This document shows, piece by piece, positions 53,625-64,000 of a stretch of DNA of 64,000 bases (the first letter of the stretch is position 1; every line of letters starts with the position of its first letter). This stretch comes from Labia minor (Eukaryota; Arthropoda; Insecta; Dermaptera; Spongiphoridae), in contig OY720345.1 in NCBI GenBank assembly GCA_963082975.1, positions 75,547,034 through 75,611,033 on the forward strand, in the 5' to 3' direction. Made by a program: the position numbers and the translations under genes. Below the pieces are notes generated by a model. The model searched no databases. It was not told the DNA's origin and saw only the letters and a program-made list of their open reading frames with translations.

Positions 53625-53640
53625 GGGGGGAGGGTAGGGG
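53625..53640 (+). repeat. G-tract (G-quadruplex candidate)
   Basis: GGGGGGAGGGTAGGGG fits four G-runs if the first six G are split. The roughly complementary C-tract lies 127 bp upstream, so the two could alternatively pair. Very unusual in such A/T-rich DNA. Confidence 0.5.
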
Positions 53641-56600
53641 TAATTCATAGTAGAAATCTTATATTAAAGATCATCCTAAGTATGATAGTACGGTAGTTGA
53701 TAGTAACTGTGAATGTCTTAAGACCGCATAGTTAAAATTATTTTTAATATAAGATTTGACTTTTAAGGCCGATAAACTTCTCATCATAGTGCAAATGACG
53801 CCTTTCACCCATTTTAACCACATGATAAATTTGAAAATATATTCTCACCTTTTAATAATTAATTTATAATTACTTATAGTAATTTTATCTTAAAAAAAGA
53901 AAAGCAATGAGGATATTATCATATCTTATAATTGAAAAAAAATTTTCAAAAAACCTTAAAAATGAAAAAAAATCTCTTTAACAGAAAAATAATAATCGTA
54001 ATTATAATTAATAATTTATAATAATTTTGTTGCAAACCAAAATATTATTTTATTTAAAAAAACTTTTAATGTGTATATTTTATAGTTATTTTCAAATATT
54101 TATAGTTTGAGATGTTATCTCTATGAATATATATCACATCATTTTTTTTATTTTACTGGCTCAAGTATAATGTTTAGTTGAATTACCTTCGTTTATCATC
54201 ATCTGGGAATCTCTGAACTAATTTTTCCCATGTCTAACAAACAATAAGCCACTTTTATTTATATTTCATTAACATTTATACAATTATTGATCCTCATATA
54301 ATAAATAATAAGAGATATAAATTGAAAGACATATTAATTAATTTATTTATTTAGTACTCAAAAAAGTTTTTTTTTTATTTGTTATTAAATGAATTCACAT
54401 GAAAGGTTGAATGATTTCATAACTCTCGTCCTATTAGAAAATAATAAAAATTAATTTCTGACTTTGTCATTATTCAATTTATTGTTCTATAAATACAATT
54501 TCAATTATGGTTTGATTAAATTTACATAAATAAAGAGGAGTTGGAATAATATTAGACATCTATATAGATTAAAAGAAGTATTTTATATGCAGCCGGATGA
54601 TGATCAATAACTATTTATAAAATCAATTATTCATCATGGCTTTTTCTCTCCCTCCTTATTTTTTCTTTCTCACTCCTAGAAAGCATCTTTCAACTTTTCC
54701 TGATACCTTCACTCGAATAGTTGGGTGAAAAATTATTCAATGTTTCAACAATTTATTATCAATCAAAAATTTACTTGGTCAATTTAAGTGATATCAATCT
54801 TACTAAGATTTCGATTGAATATAAATAATATTTAAATTTCGATTACGAAATTCTATTAGAATTATTAATCATACATATTATATAAAAAAATATTCTGCCT
54901 TAATCAAATTATTTATAAAAAAATATTAATAAATATTAATGTTAATAAATATTAATAATAATAAATTGAAGAAAAAAATTATTACTTTAAATATATCTAT
55001 TATAAATAGAAATTTTGATGATTATTAAAAAATAAAATTTTGGAAATACGAATAAAAATTGTGTCAATTTCACCATGTCAAATATTGGACCAAATTAATT
55101 TAATAAGATTAATTTTAATCATTTTTATATTATTTGTATTTTACTGTTATATAATAATTTATTTATTTTTAACATTTGTATTTATTTTTTGTTTGTTCTT
55201 GAAACAAATTATTTTCAAGTGTTTTGAAAAGTTTTAATCCCTTCAAACACATTTGCACACTATCTTTTATGTAGTTGTTGAGGACACTAATACTACACTG
55301 GGGAACTGTATACCCCATTGAGTAAAAAAACATTTTAATTAGGTTTGTTATTTATCTTTAATTAATAATGACACTTAAATAGAATATTGACTATTACATT
55401 GATAGGATTTTTCTTAAAAACTTTGAGTTTCCTTTGCATTTTGGACATAAACTAATTTTATGTGTGTTGCAGACAAATTCTTTACATCTCTCAGACTTTA
55501 CTGTAGTTTTTCTTTTTTAGTTGGTAAAAGACCAATATTTGAATATTAGATAATACTTTATAACTTATAATGAACATAAAATATATAAATTTTCAGTTAT
55601 GGATGATAAAACGCTGAAAAATATACTATATTATACTAACGTGAATACTACACTGGTGAATAGAGTGCCCCTTGTGATTGCGATTATTCAGAAACACAAA
55701 AATTCTAAAACAAGTTCAAACCTGCAACTGAATAGATGTTCGAGGGGAATCCCTGCAACCACAATCAGACAAGTGTTAACATCTGTAAATCAGAAAAACT
55801 AAATGATCTGGGGAATTAGTACCCTCCAGGGTTAAAAAGATTAAGAATCAATAGAAAAATTATAAATAATCATATTCTTTTCTTAATATGATTTTTGTTT
55901 ATTATTTAATTTAATTTGTAAAATATAATGTTAGTCTTAAAATCCTATTAATATTAATTCGTCCGATTATAATAATAAATATATTAAAATCAATAAATAA
56001 AATAAATAAATAATATAAAATCATTTAAATTAATACGCTTTCTCCAAATCGACATATTAAAATAATAAATTCTTTGAAAGGAAAAAATAAAATGCTTGAC
56101 AAAAATAATACTTTCTTCATATAAAAGATAGTTAAAATTTTAAATAACCATTTCTAATTTAATAAATCCAAAGTTATTCGTATTTAATTAAAAATATTTT
56201 ACTTATATTGTTTTGTTTTTAATTATTTTTTATTATAGGTCGAAAAAATTATTAGTACATTATTTAATAAAAAGAAAAGCATTTTTATAATTAGTCTTTA
56301 ATGAAATTCCAAAGATAAACGTGCCTATACATTCAATTCTCTTTTAAGATTAAAAAGAATTTATTCTTTGAACAATATACATTCAGTTTAAGATTATTAT
56401 TAAAATGTTATGAATACCTATTATATACAGAATATATATTTAAACAATTAGAATGAATTATTTTTTATTAACACATTCATTAAAAATTAAAAAAAAATAA
56501 AAAAAAATATTCAAAACAATCTTTATAATTTTAGGAGGTATAAAATAAAATTAAAATTGAATTATTAATTACCTAATAAACTTGAAAAAAAAATAATAAA

Positions 56601-56699
56601 AATATTAACTGGACTTAAAAAATGATCTATAGACAAATTTAAAATAATGTTTATCAATTTGGAAATTTTTATATAAATTGTAGGTATATATTATTATAC
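53641..56699. other. Long A/T-rich spacer
   Basis: About 3 kb without recognised repeats or genes. A patch at about 55590-55830 is mixed in composition and has a plus-strand ATG frame of 67 codons (55599-55802, starting M-D-D-K-T-L-K-N). It resembles no family I know, and its 3' part (CGAGGGGAATCCCTGCAACC) may be an old repeat. Confidence 0.4.
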
Positions 56700-56990
56700 A
56701 TATATTGGCTGTGTGCTAAGGCATGGTGGGGAGAGTTCAATCGACACCAGCGCCCGCAGCGGTTAATATAGACAATACTTGTGGGTGTTTTTAAGTCTGC
56801 CGAATAAATTCACGTGAACATTTTTAATTTATTGTAATTAATAATATTTAAATAAATATTTCAGTTTATTATTTATTTATCACTGATTATTTTTTTACAG
56901 TAAAGTAAGTAACATAAGAGCACTGAGTGTAAACAGCCCCCTATAGTTCATACTTCTGGTGGCGTTACCATCACGCACAGAGCGAATACC
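56700..56990. promoter_or_regulatory. GC-richer unique island 20
   Basis: Two patches: GCTAAGGCATGGTGGGGAG / GACACCAGCGCCCGCAGC (56717-56762) and CATACTTCTGGTGGCGTTAC (56948). The 5' patch has a B-box-like GAGTTCAATCGAC but no A box at the right spacing. Confidence 0.25.
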
Positions 56991-57294
56991 AATATTTGTT
57001 GTTTTATAGTTATTCCATTTTGATTTTTATCAATTAATATTTATATCAAATTAAATATTATTATAATTTTAGGAGGTATAATATATTATATTTTGGAAGG
57101 TAATTTAAATATGATATAATTCCAAAATAAATATTTTATTATTTCAAAACAAGATTTCACACTCTTACTGCTTCATATATAAAAGATCACATATCTAATA
57201 AAATAGTGACTTTTTTATTTCTTTTTATTCTCTTTTATTATTTTATATATTTTACACATATTAAATTTCCATTTTGTAATACAAAAAAAAAAAA

Positions 57295-57372
57295 TCGATT
57301 CGCTCTCAGGAGAAAAGTTCAAACCAAAAACCTCTCGGAACAATATCCACTAAATTAGCTGTGGCTCCCCCT
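57295..57372 (-). repeat. Degenerate tRNA-like sequence
   Basis: On the minus strand GGGGGAGCCACAGCTAATTT (A-box-like) is followed by TTTTTGGTTTGAACTTTTC (B-box-like), and the unit ends in a T-run that could serve as Pol III terminator. Probably a SINE or tRNA relic. Confidence 0.35.
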
Positions 57373-57786
57373 CAAAGATTTAAAAAAATTTATTATTATC
57401 ATTTCAATATTTTCTTTTCTTTGTATCTCGTTTAATGATCAACATAATTGAGTTATATAACTAATAAATATTATTTAAAATAATGTAATTATTTTCTTTA
57501 TTTTATATGTATGACATATATATAATAGTTTACTTCTTTTAACTATTAAATAAAATGTATTTTATGAAAATTATGAATTTTGTATTTTTTTACATTTTTA
57601 TTTAAATATTCCTATTTAGGTATATACATAGCATATCAATATGCAACGATTTTAATTTTATTTTAATTAGCATTCAAACTATATAGTGTGGCTCTTCATA
57701 AAGTATAATATTGAAAATTCATTCTTGTCCTTTAGATATATATTATTATTATATAGATATTTTTATGAGTATAGAAACAATTAATA
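57373..57786. other. A/T-rich spacer
   Basis: No supported feature. Confidence 0.4.
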
Positions 57787-57994
57787 TAGGGTGACCAAAC
57801 GTCCCGTTTTTCCGGGATTGTCCCGTTTTTAGGTGCTCTGATCCGGCGACCCGAAGAAGGTCTTCGGGACAGCCTATTGTCCCGTTTTTTAAACATTTAG
57901 GACATTTCGTACTTTTTTCAAAATTTTTTCAATTTGGTTCTAAAAAAAAAAGTTAAAATGTGGGGTTTGGTGTTTTCAAAATATGGTCACTCTA
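57787..57994. mobile_element. hAT-type MITE with perfect 8-bp TSD
   Basis: TAGGGTGACCA and TGGTCACTCTA are terminal inverted repeats (10 of 11). AATTAATA is duplicated exactly at 57779-57786 and 57995-58002. The interior has three CCCGTTTTT-type repeats and CGACCCGAAGAAGGTCTTCGGG, a strong hairpin. 208 bp, no coding. The exact duplication suggests a relatively young insertion. Confidence 0.9.
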
Positions 57995-58002
57995 AATTAA
58001 TA

Positions 58003-59339
58003 TAATGTTATTTATTAATTTTCTTTTTGATTCATTATCTTTAAAACATAATAAAAATATAAGGTTTAAAAAGTACAAGAAATCTCAGTTGGAAGATATA
58101 ATTCCTTCAGGTAGGTGATGTGATGCATTGGTGTAGGTGGTAAGGAGGGCAAAAATTCAATATTTAAAATTCATGTAAATTTGTTATATTATTACTTACC
58201 ATGCCGTTTCTTGAGATTATTACTATTTTTTTTAACTAAATGATCTAATTAGCTATCTTTTCTATAATAGATTATTAAGGTAATTTAATATCAAAGCGGC
58301 TTTAAGACAAATGACAGTCTATAAATTTAATTTGTAAAGATACGCCCAATAATATTGTTAGTACTTTGCAATTTTATATGTTAGTTGAAATTGCATTATA
58401 CTAGATTTACCAAGAACGACACATAAAAATTTTACTGTCACATTCCAAACTCTTTTATATATATATTTTTAGTTTTTTTTTTTCATCATTTATAAAATGA
58501 CTATTTTTAAACGTTTTTATGAATGTCATAAAGTAAAAAAAACTAGTACATTAAAATTATAGAATTGTTTTAGACAATTTTCTAAAAATAAAAAAAATTG
58601 TCGATAAATATAATAATGCATATAAAATTTGATAAATTTTGAAGTGTAGAACAAAATGGAATAAAAAAAAGAGGGGAGATGGAGAGAGATACCTTTGATT
58701 CTTTATGCGAACGTTTCTTCGAAATTCCACATGATGATTAAATTTAATGACTTACACCAATCAGTGACAACGTTTTTGATTGTTAACCACCTGCAGAGTT
58801 ACAGAATTGTAATCAAATTCAACGCCGTTTGCGTCAAGATTGAAATATATCATTTAAAACAGAAAAATGATGAAATAAATTTAAAATGTTTTTATACCAT
58901 CTTAAAAAATATATCTACCCATAAGATATCAATTAAAAACAAAATAAAAGAATAATAAAAATATACTTTCAAATTATGATTAATTAATTCATCAAAAATC
59001 ATTCTAAAAAAAATATTTATAAACAATTTTGTTGTAATTCAATTATATTATTAATATTATTATTTTTATATTTTCTATGATGTAATATAGTTTGATGAAG
59101 TTATACATTTAGCACTAGCACTACATCATTAAACTTCCATACCATTAAACAGATCATCTTAATGTTACCTAACTTTTATTGTAATCTCTTAATATATAAA
59201 TTTCAAAGAAAAAAATTAATATCTTATATATATATATATATATATATATAAGATATGTTGTTTTGTTTTTCGTTTGCCTTTTGACAAAAGGAAAAAAAAA
59301 ATAGTATAAAATTATTCTTTTGTAAGAAATCGAAATGAA
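58003..59339. other. A/T-rich spacer
   Basis: Includes a mixed patch at 58080-58160 (GGTAGGTGATGTGATGCATT), a frame at 58695-58955 with no recognisable domain, and an AGATATA-type palindromic (TA)n run at about 59222-59256. Confidence 0.4.
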
Positions 59340-59850
59340 TGTATACGATGATGAACGTAGAAGAAGAGAGACATTTCATGGTTAAGTTGTGCAGCTGATG
59401 TTGGTTGTCCTGGTGCTTTTGACTTTTGACACAAGAGCGTTGGCTCTCAGCATGCGGGGTATGGCCCCGGGGGCTCCGGCCCTAAGCACGGGCATGTTTT
59501 CGCCGAGCACGCATTAATCATCAAATCAAATCCGGCCCATCTATAATACGTCAATATCATCCGCACAATGCAGATGTTATTTCAACAATTAACCTTTACA
59601 TTTTTTAGGTCGACGCCGTTGTGTTTGAAATGTTTGACGGACATTTTTTGTAACACTATATTCTACATTGAATTTCTCAGCCAGCCAAAGCCATTTGTAA
59701 TCATCATAGAGCCCATCGCGTTAACTATTTAGACGGAATGTTTTGAAACAATCATTAGTTTTTCCACTAGGGGATCAAAGCAGCAGTTCAAGTCAGAGAT
59801 GATTGACTGAGTGACGTTTCTTGAAAGGGATAAAAAAAAAAGTGAGCAGA
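59340..59850. promoter_or_regulatory. GC-rich unique island 21 (largest)
   Basis: The longest unique island. GGTATGGCCCCGGGGGCTCC (59458-59477) is the most G+C-rich run in the window. It is followed by CGAGCACGCATTAATCATCA, AGGTCGACGCCGTTGTGTTT and CATCGCGTTAACTATTTAGA. The small ORF 59398-59517 is inside. ATTAATCATCAAATCAAAT has clustered homeodomain-like cores. Confidence 0.35.
59398..59517 (+). CDS. Possible 39-aa small ORF with signal-peptide-like start
   Basis: ATG 59398 to TAA 59515-59517. The first 18 residues, M-L-V-V-L-V-L-L-T-F-D-T-R-A-L-A-L-S, have the hydrophobic core and A-L-A/L-S exit typical of a secretory signal. The rest is M-R-G-M-A-P-G-A-P-A-L-S followed by a T/S/P-rich end, with no Cys and no dibasic sites. 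Start context is poor (C at -3), but TTGTGCAG just upstream could be a splice acceptor, so the frame may be part of an exon. GC-ending codons contrast with the surroundings. Family unknown. Confidence 0.25.
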   Translation: MLVVLVLLTFDTRALALSMRGMAPGAPALSTGMFSPSTH

Positions 59851-60222
59851 TATTTTAAAGATAAAAGAAGATTCAAAACTAATTTGAATAACTTAATTAA
59901 AAAGATTTCGATTTTACAATTATAATATTAATAATCTCAATCCAATTTTGGATTATATAAATAAGATTACAATTTATTAAAAAAAAAAAAAAAAAAAAAA
60001 ATATTTACATGGAAACTGTTATTCATTTCCTGAATATAATTAATTAAAGACTATCTATTTTTGCTTTCCAGTTTTCAAATCAACTTACTTCTTATAGACT
60101 TGTATTAGCAAGATAATAATTATGCAAATTATAAGAATGCATTTGTTTCAAGTCAATTAATCATTATGCAAACGATTTTTTTTTCTAATAGATAAATATT
60201 GAAATTGAAAACTATTTAAATT
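59851..60222. other. A/T-rich spacer
   Basis: Poly-A tract of about 23 nt near 59979-60001. Confidence 0.45.
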
Positions 60223-60875
60223 AGCTGGAGTGTCTCCACTCGACTATCTCGCAATTTGAATTGGATTAAATAACATAATATATTATATTTAAATTAAATT
60301 TAATTAATTATAAATTATAAATAATAAATAATAAATATTAAACCAGCGCATGTTTGGCTTTTTGTTGATGGCACCACGTCACGTGTTGACGCGTGAGATT
60401 TTCAGTGTTAAAAAATTAATTCTGGTAATTTCAGCGAATCAATCAAGCTGAAATTCTATATATAGCAGTTTTATATAATTATTAATCATGTGAAAAATTA
60501 TCAAACATATATCTTTATTTTTACGGTCACTTTAGAGGAAAAAAAATCAAAACGTTGTAGGTAATGACCCTCTTCCGGTTGAGCTACATTTCTCAAAAGT
60601 TGATAGAAAACTATGAATTTTGAATAATGTCCATGTACCAAATTTCATCATTCTAGCTCAAACCGTTTTTGCGTAATCTTGCCTACATACATACACACAC
60701 ACATACACACATACACACATACACACACACATACACACACACATACACACACACACACAGACATTTTTCTCAACCTTAGTGAAAATGATTCAGGAACCTT
60801 CAAAACGTATAAAAACATCAAAATCTCAACATCGAAAATTTTCATGATCGCAATACTATCTCTGGCGAGATAGTA
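60223..60875 (-). mobile_element. F1 element, copy 6, complete
   Basis: Nearly identical to copy 4 except for the microsatellite, here a long compound (CA)n with TACA interruptions (about 60688-60759), and scattered substitutions such as GTGTTGACGCGTGAG for GTGTTGGCGCGTGAG. Complete ends and hairpin. With copy 4 it is the best evidence that F1 was active recently. Confidence 0.8.
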
Positions 60876-61269
60876 AAAAATAAATAATATTATAAATTAT
60901 GAATTCGAAGGGTTTATTCTCTTAATTATATTATTATTATAGTAATATTCTAGTTGATAAATTTATTTTTAATAATTCAATTTTCTGAATATATTTTGTT
61001 TAATTATTTAGACTTACATATATATTTATTTATTATTTAAATTATAAAACTATACATCCTCACAAAGAATTTCTATTATATATTATTTTTATACTACTCA
61101 AGTCATCTTTAATTTAATATAATTATATATTTTAATTGCATTTATTTAATAATTAAACGTAATTAAATTTATTATTTTAATATTCGATTTAAATCAAAAA
61201 TATAATTTTAGTTATATATAATTTTTTTTAATGAATATGTTTCAAAAATCACATAAAAATTCTTGTAAA
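60876..61269. other. A/T-rich spacer
   Basis: No supported feature. Confidence 0.4.
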
Positions 61270-61590
61270 AAGAATAAGTAATAAGTTTCCTGGTAGATTC
61301 TTGGGAGGAAATAATTCTGGGGCTTATCAGAATGAGTTGTTCGAGAGAGAAGGACGTTAGAGATGCTTAGAATATTTACACTTTATGTACCCGGTTATCA
61401 TGACGTCACTTTAAATCAAAAGCCAGTAGGTTGCGATTAGTCATCGTGGACAAACGTGGGAATTTGTTGTATACAAATCATCGAATGCCAGAAACATCCC
61501 GCAATTCACTAAAGTAAACAGAAATGACACCTCCTGGAGTTTTCTCAATAGAAACTTGTTAACCTGGTTTACCTACTGAAAAGAAAATGA
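61270..61590. promoter_or_regulatory. GC-richer unique island 22
   Basis: GGTAGATTCTTGGGAGGAAA, GTACCCGGTTATCATGACGTCACTTT (holding TGACGTCA), CATCGTGGACAAACGTGGG and CACCTCCTGGAG. The CRE palindrome here is not in an F2 element. No open frame. Confidence 0.3.
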
Positions 61591-61901
61591 TTTCTGGAAA
61601 TTAATCGATATAAAAGTTTTATATAATAATAATAATAATAATAACAATAAATTATTTTAAAACTTTAATTATACATTTACTTATTTATTGTTAATTAGTA
61701 TAATTAACCATGAAATTATTTTAAAAAAATATTTAAGAAATCTATATTAATTTTAGAAAATATTAATATGAAGCAGTAAATATTTTGATAATTTTAAATA
61801 TTTTTTTTTTTATTTTTTAATTTATTTAATTATTTATTTTAACAAAGAATTAAATACCTCAATAATAGAGATTATTTTTTTATTCTCATTAATAGAGTAA
61901 T

Positions 61902-62147
61902 AAGCTGGAGTGTCTCCACTCGAATATCTCGCAATTTGAGTTGAATTAAATAACATATATTATATTTAAATTAAATTTAATTAATTATAAATTATAAATT
62001 AAAATTAATAAATAATATTTATTAAACCAACGCATGTTTGGATCTTTGTTGATGGCACTACGTCACGTGTTGGCGCGTGATTTGTAGTGTTAAAAAATTA
62101 TTTTGATACTTTCTGCGATTCAATCAAGCTGAAATTCTATATATATT
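61902..62147 (-). mobile_element. F1 element, copy 7, truncated
   Basis: Begins TAAGCTGGAGTGTCTCCACT and is intact through TGTTGGCGCGTGATTTG to GAAATTCTATATATA. It then breaks off before the microsatellite and core, leaving only the hairpin-end half. Confidence 0.75.
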
Positions 62148-63116
62148 TCTCTGCATTTCTTTAAATTATATTCGTTTAAAATAAAAAATAAGAAAAAATT
62201 ATTTTACAATCTTATTCAATTGATTAGAAATGATTATATATCGAATATATTATATTATATATATATTTTATTATTTGATTATTTTCAAAATTTAAATTTA
62301 AAATTGATTTGTTTTAATTTTGGAAATATGGGAATATATATTTATTGAGGTGTCAATTTAACATCATCTTATTTTACTTATAAGTTTTATATTATATGTT
62401 GTTTATAATATACCTATAAGTTCATTTGGGATTTCGAGGATGTTTTAGTTAGGAGTTGTTTTGAATCTCATTAATCAATGTAGTAAAAACCCTGAATATT
62501 TTTATATATAATATATTTTGTTCAATAGATTAACTACAATCAGAAAGGTATATTAAGTATCATGAATATAAAGGAAATTAAGAATATATTCATAATGAGG
62601 CAAAAAATTCATAAATATTATCAAGTTGATGAAAGTTCCAAATAAAATAAAATTAAAATTGATTAAATTAAATTAGAAAAATAACCATAAAATAAAACAA
62701 TATGGCATATAGTAACAAAATTAACATTTTTTTTCTTTAAAATACAACATGGTATTATTTATAAAATTAGTTTGGACTGAGGAAGGCGAAATAGTTTAAT
62801 AATTTTAAATTATTCAATTTTTTTATACTAAAAATTTTTTAAAAATATTTTAATCAATTAATAAAATAAATAAGGTAATATCTTTTATTATATCTAAGAA
62901 TATATTAATCAAATTGTGCAATTACGTATTAATCTGAGTGTATTTTTAAGAAATTCTGATTCATCAATTCTTCAAAAGGGTGAATCCTCAACAGTATCAG
63001 TTAGATTATTAATTATTACATCATTTTAATTATTTGGATTTTGTGAATTTTTTTTTTAAATTTGAAATCAAATATACTTAATGTACATCGGAATTTCTTT
63101 CAATTTTATCTATTTT
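62148..63116. other. A/T-rich spacer between two F1 copies
   Basis: Near 62756-62815 are AATACAACATGGTATTATTT and TTTAATAATTTTAAAT, similar to the flanks of the Penelope-like family at 8.2 and 29.0 kb. In the same place CTGAGGAAGGCGAAATAG has intact hammerhead-type boxes but essentially no stem II. Confidence 0.35.
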
Positions 63117-63583
63117 TACTATCTCGCCAGAGATAGTATTGTTATCACGAAAATTTTCGATGTCGAAATTTTGATGTTTTTATACGATTTGAAGGTTCCT
63201 AAATCATTTTCACTAAGGTTGAGAAAAATGTCTGTGTGTATGTGTGAATGTGTATCTAGACAAAATTACGCAAAAACGGTTTGAGCTAGGATAAAATTAC
63301 GGGCATTATTCAAAATTCGTAGTTTTCCATCAACTTTTGAGAAATGTAGCTTATTTGAAAGAGGGTCATTACGTACCACGTTTTTATTTTTTTTCCTCTA
63401 AAGTGACCTTAAAAGTAAAGATATATGTTTGCTAGTTTTTACATGATTAAAAATTGTATAAAACTGCTATATATAGAATTTCAGCTTGATTGAATCGCTG
63501 AAAGTAACAGAATTAATTTTTTAACACTGCAATCACGCGCCAACAATTAAATATAATTTATAATTTAATTTAATCCAAATATT
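63117..63583 (+). mobile_element. F1 element, copy 8, canonical orientation, 3'-truncated
   Basis: Starts TACTATCTCGCCAGAGATAG with an intact terminal hairpin. The microsatellite is reduced to GTCTGTGTGTATGTGTGAAT. The core is broken (GGTTTGAGCTAGGATAAAAT). It runs to ACACTGCAATCACGCGCCAA and then jumps to A/T-rich family sequence, ending near TTAATCCAAAT without the terminal hairpin CARCTT. Confidence 0.75.
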
Positions 63584-64000
63584 CTTTGTAAATATATTCT
63601 TTATATAAGGTTTGTGATAAATTCATTGTTTCATGTATTTTCTAAATAGACTTTAAAATTTCATCATTCTTATACCAACTTTTGTTACAACTCTATCCAT
63701 ATTATCTTTTGAGACAGGTCAGGTTTTAAAAGGGCCTTTTGTTGTCTCACCTTTTCAAGTAAACAAAATACAAAGAATATGTTTTTGTTTGCCCAGGTTT
63801 AGTTTTTAGTTGAATATGTAGCTATTCATCCATAAACTTTGTCAGGCTTATAGAAAAATTATTTTATTCTTTTAAGTCCATGAGAAAAACGTTATTTTAT
63901 AAATTTTGTCTCATAAATTAATACAAGTTTGTAAGAATTTAAATAATTAACTCATGAAAGTTTATTCAATCAGAACAGAATTTATATAATTTATGATATT
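63584..64000. other. A/T-rich spacer to the window end
   Basis: Mixed patch near 63705-63800 (GAGACAGGTCAGGTTTTAAA). No feature supported. Confidence 0.4.

Noticed and set aside
56700..56770. Third tRNA-like gene
   Set aside because: A B-box-like GAGTTCAATCGAC is present, but there is no A box at suitable distance and no terminator.
62756..62815. Hammerhead ribozyme with intact CTGAGGA and GAAA boxes
   Set aside because: The boxes are separated by only a few bases, so stem II cannot form. Probably a deleted copy of the Penelope-like family or chance.
1..64000. CRISPR array, bacterial operon or phage content
   Set aside because: No regularly spaced identical repeats with unique spacers, no Shine-Dalgarno-linked gene clusters, and eukaryotic transposon relics throughout. 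The repeated units are dispersed transposons and microsatellites.

Overview
This window looks like a stretch of gene-poor, strongly A+T-rich invertebrate nuclear DNA. The repeats suggest an arthropod: mariner relics, RTE-type LINE tails, Penelope-like motifs, and elements built like dipteran DINE-1/mini-me. I cannot name the species. I see no intact protein-coding gene, rRNA, functional tRNA, operon or CRISPR array. Almost all long open frames lie in A/T-rich spacer, in (CA)n microsatellites or in decayed transposons, and several have no ATG.

The dominant structure is interspersed repeats. Two abundant families, called F1 and F2 here, have the architecture of non-autonomous Helentrons (HINE/DINE type). 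F1 has eight copies, at about 2.2, 10.8, 16.7, 40.2, 43.8, 60.2, 61.9 and 63.1 kb. F2 has six copies, at about 18.7, 24.1, 31.6, 41.0, 49.6 and 52.6 kb. In the canonical orientation both start with TAC, carry a subterminal inverted repeat, hold a microsatellite ((GT)n in F1, (GTCY)n in F2) next to a shared core ending ATGAAATTTGGTA, and end with a hairpin followed by CARCTT. Their internal sequences otherwise differ.

Other mobile DNA includes: internally deleted mariner copies (13.3, 14.8, 22.5, 27.4 kb) and a mariner C-terminal relic (31.3 kb); hAT-type MITEs with 8-bp target duplications (4.4, 14.0, 39.0, 57.8 kb), one with another MITE nested in it; two short foldback MITEs (37.4, 43.6 kb); a probable 2.76-kb TA-flanked element (32.4-35.1 kb) that splits a GC-rich island and contains a tRNA-like head plus LINE endonuclease fragment; five copies of an RTE-like LINE 3' tail; a LINE 5' fragment with CCHC Gag-like ORF1 and endonuclease (46.8-48.5 kb); and a Ty3/gypsy reverse-transcriptase fragment joined to an LTR-like segment (50.6-51.4 kb). 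Four loci carry Penelope-like stem-loops followed by GAAACGT, resembling degenerate hammerhead ribozymes; one forms a 109-bp-arm inverted repeat (28.8-29.1 kb).

Between the repeats sit islands of roughly 100-400 bp that are visibly richer in G+C and do not recur here. They are the best candidates for conserved regulatory elements or short exons. Specific leads are a 39-codon frame with a signal-peptide-like start (59398-59517), a 39-codon frame with a hydrophobic start (20658-20777), a 48-codon frame (26383-26529) and a possible minus-strand internal exon (38366-38552). The window is best read as an intergenic region or a very large intron, shaped by waves of non-autonomous transposons with a few islands of possible function.
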